Origin: Butyricicoccus_A sp963601915
Lineage (GTDB): Bacteria > Bacillota > Clostridia > Oscillospirales > Butyricicoccaceae
Direction: 5' to 3'
Length of the DNA: 64,000 bases
Assembly (NCBI GenBank): GCA_963601915.1
Contig: CAVCGL010000001.1
Coordinates: 1 to 64,000 of the forward strand
In this document: positions 34,001-42,159 of the stretch, piece by piece
Layout of the letters: each line of letters opens with the position of its first letter
Position numbering within the stretch: position 1 is the first letter of the stretch
The notes under the pieces: model-generated
Databases searched by the model: none
Told to the model about the DNA's origin: nothing
Seen by the model: only the letters and a program-made list of their open reading frames with translations
Translations under genes and position numbers: made by a program

Positions 34001-35444
34001 TAAGGTACCGGATATTGACCTGAACTTTTCTGGTGAATATCAGCCGACGATTCACTGGTACACCGGTGAGCTGTTTGGCCATGACCACGTATTCCGTGCG
34101 GGCACGATTGGTACGGTGGCGGAAAAAACCGCATACGGCTATGTCAAAAAATACATGGCAGAGCGCGACATGGAAGTCGGACGCGCAGAGGAAAACCGAC
34201 TGGTCAAGGGCTGTACAGGCATCCGCAGAAACACCGGTCAGCATCCGGGCGGCATTGTCGTTGTGCCGAAGGAAGTCGATATTTATGATTTCTGTCCGGT
34301 GCAGCATCCGGCGGATGACCCGAATTCCGACATTATCACGACGCATTTCGAGTATCACTCCATTGACGAAAACCTGCTCAAGCTGGACGAGCTGGGACAC
34401 GATGATCCGACGATTATCAAGCACATGGAAAACATGACCGGTGTTGTCGCGCAGAATATTCCGCTCGGCGATCCGGAGACGATGAGTCTGTTTACTTCCA
34501 ATAAGGCACTGAAATATGTCTCAGACGAGCCGGACCCGATTTTAGGCGACATCGGCTGTATCGCCGTGCCGGAGTTCGGCACCAAGTTCGTGCGCGGCAT
34601 GGTAAAGGAGACCAAGCCGACGACGTTCGATGAATTGTTCTGTATTTCCGGTCTGTCACACGGCACGGATGTATGGCTGGGCAATGCGCAGGATTTGGTA
34701 CATGACGGCATTCCGCTGAAAGAATGCATTTGCTGTCGAGATGATATTATGAACTATCTGATTGGCAAGGGTGTCGATCCGAAGCTGAGCTTCCAGACGA
34801 TGGAATCCGTGCGTAAGGGCAAGGGCTTGAAGCCGGAGATGGAAGAAGCGATGAAGAAGCAGGATGTACCGGACTGGTATATTGATTCGTGCAAAAAAAT
34901 CAAGTACATGTTCCCAAAGGCACATGCGGTTGCCTATGTTATCATGGCGTATCGCATTGCCTGGTTTAAGGTGCATAAGCCGCTGGCGTTCTATTCTGCA
35001 TATTTTTCCATTCGCGCGAAGGCATTTGATGCTTCCTGCATGGTTTTAGGAGATCAGGTCTGCTTAGACAAAATTCATGAATTGCAGGCAAAGGAACGCG
35101 ACAAGACGATTTCTGCGGTGGAAAAAGATATGATGACAACGTTGGAGGTCGTCCATGAGTTCTATCATAGAGGATTTGTATTTGAGCCGATGGATATTTA
35201 TAAATCAGAGGCGACACAGTTTGTCATCACAGAAAAGGGTCTGATTCCGCCGTTCTCGTCGATGCCCGGCGTCGGTGAGCAGGCTGCACAGGCGATTGTC
35301 GAGGAACGTAAAAACGGCCCGTTCCTGTCGCAGGAGGAAATCGTAGTGCGCTGCTCCCGCGTGTCCAAGAGCGTTGTCGAGACACTCGCCAGCATCGGCG
35401 CCCTGTCCGAGATGCCGACCAGTACGCAGGTGTCGCTGTTTTGA
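31095..35444 (+). CDS. polC: DNA polymerase III alpha subunit, PolC type
   Basis: A 1449-residue Gram-positive replicative polymerase with built-in proofreading. An OB-fold region (about 210-310) precedes a PHP domain beginning at His341 (LHLHTNMSAMDG). A DEDD exonuclease is inserted into the PHP domain (Asp431/Glu433 in FDTETTG). The rest is the polymerase with a zinc module (CPKCHYIEWH, CPKCGEP), GSRGSVGSSLVA and catalytic aspartates in VPDIDLNFSG near 973-975. Normal length. A TTG start is used. It ends the pyrH operon and is adjacent to ispG, tying replication to envelope and isoprenoid genes. Confidence 0.97.
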   Translation: MTTLGDLFERYESKDHGAYLTNGEVCSVVVSHDRRAVLCRVQFDDIVPRRALFDMEKGIRAVYGLSRVRIAPRYQLNSLTEPYVNSLKDYIVLRKPSAQGYLTDSRWDMTADGLTVSMLGSGVEYLAHDLRQLPEMIRTETGLTCAVNTETSNEETELRLAQKTEQGREQMLKQMMHAQPAQEKKEKPKKKPVRADKSEVHYNRKAFAIKKDENLLYGRLTDQPVVSIQEALHAVDSATIRGEVFLVETREIKSKNTGKEWVKVGFDITDLHGSMRVSKFLAKEKAGEYIDLIHEGMYLTVQGKVSFDNFEKETIMEPTGIVLSKKKMRMDTAEKKRVELHLHTNMSAMDGMSTTKSLMQRAKLWGHTAMAITDHGVAQAFPEAMHAIERNGIDLKILYGVEAYYVNDSGNVSVVKGKYDAPLNETFVCFDTETTGLKPTEEEMTEIAAVKVRNGEVLEEFQTYVNPHKPIPANITELTGISDETVKDAPELSEALPKFLEFAGDLPLVAHNAGFDMAFINRACERLGIEREFTSIDTVEMSKILFPDMKRHKLDVMAKKLKVGPFDHHRASEDAAVLGRIFIKLLEKMRDELHAAKISDINPLLAGLKAKTGSLKNLRRYHFIILAKNQVGLKNLYKLISYSNLKYFNKKPIMPRSELIRHREGLIFGSACEAGELFSEMVHGASHEDLLKIADFYDYLEIQPIGNNQFMIANGTAKDEEELRDYNRKILAIADELGKPCVATGDVHFLEPEDEAFRRILMAGMGFKDADNQAPLYLKTTDEMLEEFSYLGEDRAMEVVVTNTNMIADWCDTLRPVPRENYPPKMENSAEDLERMCYEKAKRMYGDPLPEKVKARLERELGSIIGNGYDVMYMIAQKLVAKSLQDGYLVGSRGSVGSSLVAFMSDITEVNSLAPHYLCPKCHYIEWHENEGFGCGADMPHKTCPKCGEPLNQEGFSIPFETFLGFNGDKVPDIDLNFSGEYQPTIHWYTGELFGHDHVFRAGTIGTVAEKTAYGYVKKYMAERDMEVGRAEENRLVKGCTGIRRNTGQHPGGIVVVPKEVDIYDFCPVQHPADDPNSDIITTHFEYHSIDENLLKLDELGHDDPTIIKHMENMTGVVAQNIPLGDPETMSLFTSNKALKYVSDEPDPILGDIGCIAVPEFGTKFVRGMVKETKPTTFDELFCISGLSHGTDVWLGNAQDLVHDGIPLKECICCRDDIMNYLIGKGVDPKLSFQTMESVRKGKGLKPEMEEAMKKQDVPDWYIDSCKKIKYMFPKAHAVAYVIMAYRIAWFKVHKPLAFYSAYFSIRAKAFDASCMVLGDQVCLDKIHELQAKERDKTISAVEKDMMTTLEVVHEFYHRGFVFEPMDIYKSEATQFVITEKGLIPPFSSMPGVGEQAAQAIVEERKNGPFLSQEEIVVRCSRVSKSVVETLASIGALSEMPTSTQVSLF

Positions 35445-35447
35445 GAA

Positions 35448-35497
35448 AACGGAAGGGAAACATCTGAGGATTGTAAGATGTTGCTTTCTTTTCCGTA
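35448..35497 (+). terminator. Candidate terminator after polC
   Basis: ACGGAA pairs with TTCCGT and AACATC with GATGTT, giving an imperfect long hairpin. There is no clear T-tail, so this is a weaker call. Confidence 0.4.
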
Positions 35498-35513
35498 ACA
35501 TTTCCAAGAACGC

Positions 35514-35542
35514 TTGACATCCCAAACCAGTCGTGTTATCAT
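35514..35542 (+). promoter_or_regulatory. Promoter of the histidine operon
   Basis: TTGACA, 17 bases, TATCAT, with a leader of about 45 bases. The leader is too short for a T-box, and no tRNA-responsive element or His-codon leader peptide is visible. Confidence 0.85.
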
Positions 35543-35596
35543 GTTAACGCGCTAAAGTGATAAAACAATAAACATTATATTTAGGGGTTAGATAGT

Positions 35597-36781
35597 ATGA
35601 ATCAGTATGCAATCTCCACGCCGGAGGGCACCCGCGACCGTTTGTTTGCGGCAACTCGCATGTTCCGGCAGAATGAGAAGAGAATCCGAGATCTGTTTGA
35701 AGCACGCGGCTATGATGAAATCATCACGCCATCGCTGGAATACTACGATGTATTCACGCAGGCAGGCTCGTCCATCGGACAGGAAAAAATGTACAAGCTG
35801 ACCGACCGCAACGGCAGACTGCTTGTGCTGCGTCCGGATAACACCACACCGATTGCGCGTGTGGTTACGACCAAGCTCAACGACGATGTGCTCCCGCTGC
35901 GTCTGTACTATATGCAGAAGGTACACCGCGCAAGCTCGTTCCACCGCGGACATTCGACGGAAGTCATGCAGGCAGGTGCCGAGCTGCTCGGCGCACGCGG
36001 CATGATGGCGGATATTGATATTTTGACGACGGCCTTTGCGGCACTGGCAGCGGTTCGCGGCGAGACCTTCCGCATCGAGCTGAGCTATGCGGCAATTTAT
36101 AAGGAACTGATTCAGTCTCTGAATGTCGATGCAGAGACCGCAGAGCGCATTCGCTCGAATATCGAGAACAAGTCCTATGCGGCACTGGGCGACGAGCTGG
36201 CGCCGTATCAGGATCGAGAGGCATATCGTGCCCTCAAGGCAATGCCGAATCTGTTCGGCGGCAGCGAGGTACTCGACGAGCTGGCAGGTCTGACCGACAA
36301 TCCGGGCGTGCTCAAGGCAGTGGCTTACCTGAAAGATTTGATTGCAGCCATTACCAATGCGGGCTATGGCGAGAATGTCATGATTGACCTCGGCCTGGTA
36401 CAGGAGATTGACTATTACACCGGCCTGATGTTCCGCGGCTATATGGGCGGCGCAGGTTCTCCGGTTCTGGCGGGCGGCAGATATGATAATCTGTGTGCCA
36501 AGTTCGGCAGAGATATTCCGGCAACCGGCTTTGCCATCGACATTGATGCGCTGTCGGAATCGGTTGACCTCAAGAAAAAGGTCGTTCCGCAGGAGCTGGT
36601 ATTCTGCGAGAGAAGCGATCTCAAGAGCGCACTCAATTACATCAACACAAACAGTGAATTGGCACAGCTGGCACCGTGCGACACCGAAAAGGAAGCAATG
36701 GAGCTGGCAAAGAAGAAAGGCTATCGCACCCTCGTGATTTTCCGTGATGGTGCTGTGAAGGAAGTAGAGGTACAGGCATGA
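35597..36781 (+). CDS. hisZ: ATP phosphoribosyltransferase regulatory subunit
   Basis: A 394-residue paralogue of histidyl-tRNA synthetase that lacks charging activity and forms the regulatory subunit of short-form HisG. The class II synthetase-like core is visible (STPEGTRDRL, LRPDNTTPIARVV, then GGRYDNLCAKFG). Two points argue against HisS: the gene starts a his operon, and it overlaps hisG by four bases. The length is normal for HisZ. AGGGGTTAG precedes the start. Confidence 0.93.
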   Translation: MNQYAISTPEGTRDRLFAATRMFRQNEKRIRDLFEARGYDEIITPSLEYYDVFTQAGSSIGQEKMYKLTDRNGRLLVLRPDNTTPIARVVTTKLNDDVLPLRLYYMQKVHRASSFHRGHSTEVMQAGAELLGARGMMADIDILTTAFAALAAVRGETFRIELSYAAIYKELIQSLNVDAETAERIRSNIENKSYAALGDELAPYQDREAYRALKAMPNLFGGSEVLDELAGLTDNPGVLKAVAYLKDLIAAITNAGYGENVMIDLGLVQEIDYYTGLMFRGYMGGAGSPVLAGGRYDNLCAKFGRDIPATGFAIDIDALSESVDLKKKVVPQELVFCERSDLKSALNYINTNSELAQLAPCDTEKEAMELAKKKGYRTLVIFRDGAVKEVEVQA

Positions 36782-37458
36782 CTCCAGATAATATCATTCG
36801 TATCGCTCTGACAAAGGGCAGATTGGAAAAGAAGACCCTGGAGCTGCTGGAGCATTCCGGCTATGATGTCAGCGAACTGCGCTCCGGTTCCCGCAAGCTC
36901 ATCTTCCGCCTGCCGAATTCCAATATTGAACTCGTGCTGTCCAAGGCAGCTGACGTCATTACATATGTCGAGCACGGCGTGTGCGATATGGGCGTTGTCG
37001 GCAAGGATACCATTATGGAAAAGGGCGGCTCGTTCTATGAGACCTTGGATCTGGGCTTCGGCAAGTGCCGCTTCTGCCTGTGCGGCAAGAAGGGCGAGGA
37101 TTTCTATGCCGGTTATCACACCAGAACCATCGCGTCCAAGTATCCGAAGGTAACGCGTGATTTCTTCTCCCGCAAAAACATGGACGTCAATATCATCAAG
37201 ATTGAAGGCAGCGTCGAGCTGGCTCCGCTGCTCGGTCTTGCCGATGCCATTGTCGATATTGTAGAGACCGGCACGACCCTGAAGGAAAACGGCTTGGAGC
37301 CGTATGAGACCGTTGCTCCGATCAGTGCGCGCGTCATTGTCAATCTGGCAAGCATGAAGCTGAAAAAACAGCAGATTCAGGCGCTGACTGAGCAGCTGCA
37401 GGAGGGTCTGAAGGCAAAGGACGAGGCCAAGAAGGCTGAAACCAAGCAGGACAAATAA
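36778..37458 (+). CDS. hisG: ATP phosphoribosyltransferase, short form
   Basis: A 226-residue catalytic subunit for the first step of histidine synthesis, joining ATP and PRPP. Family segments include RIALTKGRLEKK at the N-terminus and DAIVDIVETGTTLKENGL near the PRPP loop. It lacks the C-terminal ACT-like domain of the long form, consistent with dependence on HisZ next door. The Lys-rich C-terminal tail is a small extension. It overlaps hisZ by four bases. Confidence 0.95.
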   Translation: MTPDNIIRIALTKGRLEKKTLELLEHSGYDVSELRSGSRKLIFRLPNSNIELVLSKAADVITYVEHGVCDMGVVGKDTIMEKGGSFYETLDLGFGKCRFCLCGKKGEDFYAGYHTRTIASKYPKVTRDFFSRKNMDVNIIKIEGSVELAPLLGLADAIVDIVETGTTLKENGLEPYETVAPISARVIVNLASMKLKKQQIQALTEQLQEGLKAKDEAKKAETKQDK

Positions 37459-37478
37459 CATACGGGAGGAAGCAAGAC

Positions 37479-38546
37479 ATGATTAAATTACCGGAAAAGC
37501 TGGCAAGCATGACCCCGTATGATCCGTGCGAGGATATCTATCAGATTAAGCTGGATGCCAACGAGAGCTATTTCTCCCTGCCGGAGGAACTGCGTGATGC
37601 CATCGCAGCCAGCATTGATACCATTGATTTCAATCGCTATCCTGACCCGACGGTGGCAGATGTCCGCCGTCTGGCAGGCAGAGAATTCCGCATTGCACCG
37701 GGCAATATTGTTGTCGGCAATGGCTCGGACGAGCTGATTTCTCTGATTATGAATACCTTTGCGCCGCGCGGCGGCAAGGTCATGGTTCTGTCTCCGGACT
37801 TTTCCATGTATCAGTTCTATGCAGAGGTCGCAGAGCTGGAAGTCGTCAATATGCTCAAGGACGGCGAATTTATGCTGACGGAGCAGGAGGTCATTGACCG
37901 CGCCAAGGCGGAGAAGCCGGATATTTTGATTTTCTCCAATCCGTGCAATCCGGGCGGTCAGGGCTTTGACCACGGTGAGGCAGTCCGCATCTGCATGGCA
38001 CTGGAAGATACGCTGGTCGTTGTCGATGAGGCGTACATGGATTTCTGGGATCAGAGCATTCTCGACTGCTCCACCGCGCTGGAGAACGTCCTCGTGATGA
38101 AGACGCTGTCCAAGGCGTTTGGCTGTGCGGCACTGCGCTGCGGCTTTATTATCGGCTATAAGGATCTGATTGACCAGCTGAACAAGACGCGCTCTCCGTA
38201 TAACATCAATACGATGACGCAGCTTGCTGCCTGCATTGTGCTGGAAGATACCAGCTGGCAGAAGGAGCAGTGCAAGCAGCTGATTGCACGCAAAGAAGAA
38301 TTGGAAGAGGCGTGCCAGAAGCTGGCGGAGAAATACGGCGTGTTTACCGTCCTGCCGACACACACCAATTTTGCGGTTTTGCGCACGGACAAGTGCTCGG
38401 AGATTTTTGAAGAGCTGAAAAAGCGCAGCATTTGTGTGCGCTGCTTCCCGAAATTCCAGATGCTTCGCATTACGACTGGCAGCGAGCAGGAGAATGCAAC
38501 CCTGCTGACCGAGCTGGAAGACATCTGCGCAGATATGCAGGCATAA
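37479..38546 (+). CDS. hisC: Histidinol-phosphate aminotransferase
   Basis: A 355-residue PLP enzyme (class I/II aminotransferase) converting imidazole-acetol phosphate to histidinol phosphate. The PLP-binding Lys212 is in MKTLSKAFGCAALRCGF, and the N-terminal KLDANESYFSLPEEL and IFSNPCNPGG segments are typical. GGGAGGAAG precedes the ATG. A related enzyme, CobD, is encoded at 62554 in the cobalamin operon. Confidence 0.95.
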   Translation: MIKLPEKLASMTPYDPCEDIYQIKLDANESYFSLPEELRDAIAASIDTIDFNRYPDPTVADVRRLAGREFRIAPGNIVVGNGSDELISLIMNTFAPRGGKVMVLSPDFSMYQFYAEVAELEVVNMLKDGEFMLTEQEVIDRAKAEKPDILIFSNPCNPGGQGFDHGEAVRICMALEDTLVVVDEAYMDFWDQSILDCSTALENVLVMKTLSKAFGCAALRCGFIIGYKDLIDQLNKTRSPYNINTMTQLAACIVLEDTSWQKEQCKQLIARKEELEEACQKLAEKYGVFTVLPTHTNFAVLRTDKCSEIFEELKKRSICVRCFPKFQMLRITTGSEQENATLLTELEDICADMQA

Positions 38547-38558
38547 AAGGAGAACACG

Positions 38559-39176
38559 ATGGGATACATTGGAATCGTTGATTATGGCGCAGGAAATCTC
38601 ATGAGCGTATCCAACTCACTCAACTTTCTTGGGCTGGAAAATAAAATTGTCACGACACCGGAGCTGATGGAACAGGCCTCTGGCATTATCCTGCCGGGTG
38701 TCGGTGCATTTCCGGATGCGATGCAGGCATTGGAGGAATCCGGTCTCACACAGTCGCTGATTCGGGCTGCCAAGACAAAGCCGTTTTTGGGTATTTGTCT
38801 CGGCGCACAGATGCTGTTTGAAGAGAGCGACGAGATTCGTCCGACAAAGGGTCTGGGCTTACTGCCGGGCCGCGTACAGAAAATTGAAACCGATCTCAAG
38901 CTGCCGCAGATTGGCTGGAACAGCTTGCAGTATCACAAGCAGGATCCGTTGCTGGCAGGCGTGCCGGAAGGCTCTTATGTGTACTTTGTGCACACCTTTA
39001 AGATGTGCCCGTCCGATAGCAAGGACTTGATTGCAACCTGTGATTACAACGATCAAGTCACAGGTTTGGTTGGACGCGGACAGATGTATGGCAGTCAGTT
39101 CCATCCAGAAAAGAGCGGAGAGGTCGGCATGACTATCCTGCGCAACTTCGGAAACATGGTAGGAGGGGCAGAATGA
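38559..39176 (+). CDS. hisH: Imidazole glycerol phosphate synthase, HisH subunit
   Basis: A 205-residue class I glutaminase that channels ammonia to HisF. The nucleophile Cys is in FLGICLGAQMLFEES, and the catalytic His-Glu are in GSQFHPEKSGEVG. It precedes hisA, with a four-base overlap, and then hisF, the usual order. AAGGAG precedes the ATG. Confidence 0.96.
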   Translation: MGYIGIVDYGAGNLMSVSNSLNFLGLENKIVTTPELMEQASGIILPGVGAFPDAMQALEESGLTQSLIRAAKTKPFLGICLGAQMLFEESDEIRPTKGLGLLPGRVQKIETDLKLPQIGWNSLQYHKQDPLLAGVPEGSYVYFVHTFKMCPSDSKDLIATCDYNDQVTGLVGRGQMYGSQFHPEKSGEVGMTILRNFGNMVGGAE

Positions 39177-39895
39177 GAATTTTACCTGCAATTGACCTGC
39201 ACGATCAGATGTGTGTCCGTCTGGTCAAGGGCGATTACGCAACCGCACACAAGGTTGCAGAGGATGCAGTAGATACCGCAAAGGCGTTTTTGGCAGCTGG
39301 TGCCGAGCAGATTCACATGGTGGATCTGGACGGCGCAAAGGATGGCACCCATCCAAACTATCCGGTGGTTCGCCGTGTCATTGAGCAGACCGGCGCAGCG
39401 GTTGAGCTGGGCGGCGGCATCCGTACCATGGAGGATGTCGAGCGCGTGTTAGAGCTGGGCGTCAAGCGCGTCATTATTGGCTCTGCGGCGGTGAAGAATC
39501 CGCAGTTTGTCAAGGAAGCCTGCGAGAAATATGGCGATAAAATTGCTGTCGGCATTGATGCACTGCATGGCACAGTTCGCACCGAGGGCTGGATCAAGGA
39601 CAGCGGTACGGATTATATCGCTTTTGCCAAGCTGATGGAGTCTTACGGCGTTAAGACCATTATCTTTACGGACATTGATAAGGATGGTATGCTGTCCGGG
39701 CCGAATTTTGACCAGCTGCAGGCCTTGCGCGATGCCGTTTCCTGCGGTATTGTGGCATCCGGCGGCGTTTCTACACTGGAAGACATTGCAAAACTGCGCG
39801 ATATGGGCATTGAAGAAGCAATTGCCGGTAAAGCAGTCTATACCGGTCAGCTGGATGTCAAGCAGGCCATTGCTGTGGCAGCAGGGGAGGCGTAA
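39173..39895 (+). CDS. hisA: ProFAR isomerase (HisA)
   Basis: A 240-residue (beta/alpha)8 isomerase opening the ribose ring of ProFAR to PRFAR. Catalytic Asp near the N-terminus is in RILPAIDLHDQMCVRL, and the second active Asp lies in IIFTDIDKDGMLSGPN. Phosphate-binding glycines are in GGGIRTMEDV and ASGGVSTLED. It sits between hisH (overlap) and hisF (two-base gap). Confidence 0.96.
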   Translation: MRILPAIDLHDQMCVRLVKGDYATAHKVAEDAVDTAKAFLAAGAEQIHMVDLDGAKDGTHPNYPVVRRVIEQTGAAVELGGGIRTMEDVERVLELGVKRVIIGSAAVKNPQFVKEACEKYGDKIAVGIDALHGTVRTEGWIKDSGTDYIAFAKLMESYGVKTIIFTDIDKDGMLSGPNFDQLQALRDAVSCGIVASGGVSTLEDIAKLRDMGIEEAIAGKAVYTGQLDVKQAIAVAAGEA

Positions 39896-39897
39896 CG

Positions 39898-40671
39898 ATG
39901 CTCGCAAAACGTATTATCCCGTGCTTGGATGTCAATGATGGCCGCGTGGTCAAGGGCGTCAACTTTGTCAATTTGCGCGATGCAGGCGATCCGGTAGAAC
40001 TGGCAACCTTCTATTCGCAGCAGGGAGCGGATGAGATTGTCTTTTTGGACATCACAGCGACCTATGAGAATCGCCAGACCATTGCGGACGTTGTGCGCCG
40101 CACAGCGCAGCAGGTGTTTGTTCCGCTGACTGTCGGCGGCGGTATTCGCACGAGCGATGACTTTAAGGAATTGCTCCGCGCCGGTGCAGATAAGATTTCT
40201 GTCAACTCGGCGGCGGTGTCCAACAAACAGCTCATTGCAGAAGCTGCACAGAAATTCGGCAGCCAGTGCGTGGTTGTCGCAATTGATGCGCGCGCTTGCA
40301 ATGATTTGGAAAAGTGCCCGAGCGGCTATGAAGTATATGTCGCAGGCGGCAGAAAGCCGACCGGTTTGGACGCTGTCGCATGGGCAAAGGAAGTCTATGA
40401 ACTGGGCGCAGGCGAGATTCTGCTCACTTCGATGGACAAGGATGGCACCAAATCCGGCTTTGAGCTGAATTTGACGGATATGGTTGCACAGTCTGTCGGC
40501 ATTCCGGTCATTGCATCCGGCGGCTGCGGCAACTTGGAGCACTTTGCAGAAGTATTTGAAAAGACCGGTGCCGATGCAGCGCTGGCAGCTTCTCTGTTTC
40601 ACTATGGAGAACTGACGGTTCCGCAGGTAAAGGAATACCTGAACGGCAAGCAGATTCCAGTAAGACTGTGA
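39898..40671 (+). CDS. hisF: Imidazole glycerol phosphate synthase, HisF subunit
   Basis: A 257-residue (beta/alpha)8 cyclase that forms IGP and AICAR from PRFAR using ammonia from HisH. The first catalytic Asp is in RIIPCLDVNDGRVVKGVNF, and the second in LTSMDKDGTKSGF. It is homologous to HisA, with matching GGGIRTSDDF and ASGGCGNLEH phosphate sites. It begins two bases after hisA. Confidence 0.96.
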   Translation: MLAKRIIPCLDVNDGRVVKGVNFVNLRDAGDPVELATFYSQQGADEIVFLDITATYENRQTIADVVRRTAQQVFVPLTVGGGIRTSDDFKELLRAGADKISVNSAAVSNKQLIAEAAQKFGSQCVVVAIDARACNDLEKCPSGYEVYVAGGRKPTGLDAVAWAKEVYELGAGEILLTSMDKDGTKSGFELNLTDMVAQSVGIPVIASGGCGNLEHFAEVFEKTGADAALAASLFHYGELTVPQVKEYLNGKQIPVRL

Positions 40672-40681
40672 GGGAAATACC

Positions 40682-41014
40682 ATGAATTTAGATCAATTTT
40701 TCAAAAAAGGAGAGCTGATTCCGGTTATCTGTCAGGATGAGCGGAACAATGAAGTTCTCATGCTGGGCTATGCCAACAAGCAGGCACTGGCAAACACCAT
40801 GGAGACCGGCACTGCGTGGTTTTTCTCGCGCAGCCGCCAGAAGCTGTGGAACAAGGGCGAGACCTCCGGCAATTTCATTTTTGTCAGTGAGATTTTGACA
40901 GACTGCGATGATGACACGCTCATTTATCGCGGCATCCCGAAGGGGCCGACTTGCCACACCGGCAATCGCACCTGCTTCTATCAGGAACCAATCTGGAAAA
41001 AGCCAGAGGAATAA
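40682..41014 (+). CDS. hisI: Phosphoribosyl-AMP cyclohydrolase
   Basis: A 110-residue metalloenzyme for the third histidine step. Zinc and magnesium ligands are in DCDDDTLIYRG and PTCHTGNRTCFY. In many bacteria HisI is fused to the PR-ATP pyrophosphatase HisE; here HisE is absent and not encoded next to it. The operon ends at the terminator at 41016. Confidence 0.95.
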   Translation: MNLDQFFKKGELIPVICQDERNNEVLMLGYANKQALANTMETGTAWFFSRSRQKLWNKGETSGNFIFVSEILTDCDDDTLIYRGIPKGPTCHTGNRTCFYQEPIWKKPEE

Positions 41015-41015
41015 G

Positions 41016-41060
41016 AAAAAGGCACGAGACCGCAAGCGCGATTTCGTGCCTTTATTTTTT
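41016..41060. terminator. Bidirectional terminator, his operon / XRE gene
   Basis: AAAGGCACGA pairs with TCGTGCCTTT, with A-rich sequence before and ATTTTTT after. It lies just after hisI and overlaps the end of the minus-strand XRE gene. Confidence 0.85.
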
Positions 41061-41273
41061 CGGGTAAGGTGTCAGGATATTGGTGCGTCCGAGTAAGTAA
41101 TCCGTAGAAGTTTCGTAAAAATCAGCGAGCGTCAATAAATGCGAAACCGGAATGGTTTGAAATCCGCGCTCGTAGCGAGAATATACCGTTTGGCTGGTGT
41201 GCAGCAATTCGGCAATGTCTTGCTGCCGAAGATCTCGATCTTCGCGCAAATCACGCAAACGCTGAAAATACAT
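41052..41273 (-). CDS. XRE-family transcriptional regulator
   Basis: A 73-residue protein made almost entirely of a lambda-repressor-type HTH: LRDLREDRDLRQQDIAELL, then HTSQTVYSRYERG, and the tail LADFYETSTDYLLGRTN, the usual end of Cro/C1-type domains. The ATG at 41273 has GAGGTG five bases upstream; an upstream ATG would add eight residues. It is divergent from the exonuclease III gene, whose promoter it could control. No target palindrome is obvious. Confidence 0.85.
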   Translation of the reverse strand: MYFQRLRDLREDRDLRQQDIAELLHTSQTVYSRYERGFQTIPVSHLLTLADFYETSTDYLLGRTNILTPYPKK

Positions 41274-41331
41274 GAAGTCACCTCTGTTATAGTACATATT
41301 GTTATCGCTTGGCTGGATTTTATGAAAATAA

Positions 41332-41360
41332 TTGTGATTTGCCTTCTTCTATGCTACAAT
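41332..41360 (+). promoter_or_regulatory. Promoter of exonuclease III
   Basis: TTGTGA, 17 bases, TACAAT, about 35 bases before the ATG. Confidence 0.55.
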
Positions 41361-41394
41361 GACAGCAGTTTAATACAAGGGAGGAAAATCTGTC

Positions 41395-42150
41395 ATGAGA
41401 CTGGTTTCATGGAATGTAAACGGCTTGAGAGCTTGCCTGGGCAAGGGCTTTCAGGATGTCTTTGATACGGTAAATGCTGACATGTTCTGCTTACAGGAGA
41501 CCAAAATGCAGCCGGGACAGGCACAGGTTGCCTGCGAGGGCTATGAGGAATATTGGTACAGCGCAGAAAAGAAGGGATACAGCGGCACAGCGCTGTTTAC
41601 ACGCAAAAAGCCGATAGAGGTTGTCTGCGGCATGGGATTGGATGCACATGACCACGAAGGGCGCATCATTACGGCGGAGTATGAGAATTTCTATCTCGTC
41701 ACCTGCTATACGCCAAATTCGCAGAGTGAGCTCAAACGGCTGGATTATCGGATGCAGTGGGAAGATGATTTCCGCGATTACGTGAAAGAATTGGACGCGC
41801 TCAAGCCGGTTATTATCTGCGGCGATTTGAACGTAGCACATGAAGAGATTGATTTGAAAAATCCGAAAACCAATCGAAAAAATGCGGGCTTCTCGGATGA
41901 AGAGCGCGCCAAAATGACAGAGCTGCTGGAGTCTGGCTTTACAGACAGCTTCCGGTATCTGTATCCAGAGCGGGAAGGTATATATAGTTGGTGGTCGTAT
42001 CGTTTCCATGCGAGAGAAAAGAACGCAGGTTGGCGTATTGACTATTTCTTGGTTTCTGATCGCATCAAGGACAAGATTCAAAAGGCGGAGATTTTGACCG
42101 ATGTACTGGGCAGTGACCATTGCCCGGTACTGTTAGAGATTGACCTATAA
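41395..42150 (+). CDS. exoA: Exodeoxyribonuclease III
   Basis: A 251-residue AP endonuclease/exonuclease III acting in base excision repair. The metal-binding and catalytic motifs of the exonuclease-endonuclease-phosphatase fold are visible: SWNVNGLRA, LQETKMQ, CGDLNVAHEEIDL and GSDHCPVLLEIDL. The sequence resembles Bacillus ExoA. AGGGAGGAAAATC precedes the ATG. It is convergent with the DUF2971 gene nine bases downstream, without a visible terminator between. Confidence 0.94.
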   Translation: MRLVSWNVNGLRACLGKGFQDVFDTVNADMFCLQETKMQPGQAQVACEGYEEYWYSAEKKGYSGTALFTRKKPIEVVCGMGLDAHDHEGRIITAEYENFYLVTCYTPNSQSELKRLDYRMQWEDDFRDYVKELDALKPVIICGDLNVAHEEIDLKNPKTNRKNAGFSDEERAKMTELLESGFTDSFRYLYPEREGIYSWWSYRFHAREKNAGWRIDYFLVSDRIKDKIQKAEILTDVLGSDHCPVLLEIDL

Positions 42151-42159
42151 TAATATGTA

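Noticed and set aside
32361..34424. A 687-codon antisense frame within polC
   Set aside because: It lies entirely inside polC and its product has no recognisable domain. It is a by-product of codon use in polC.
35543..35596. A T-box or leader-peptide attenuator before the his operon
   Set aside because: The leader is about 45 bases, lacks the T-box core sequence and has no run of His codons or terminator.
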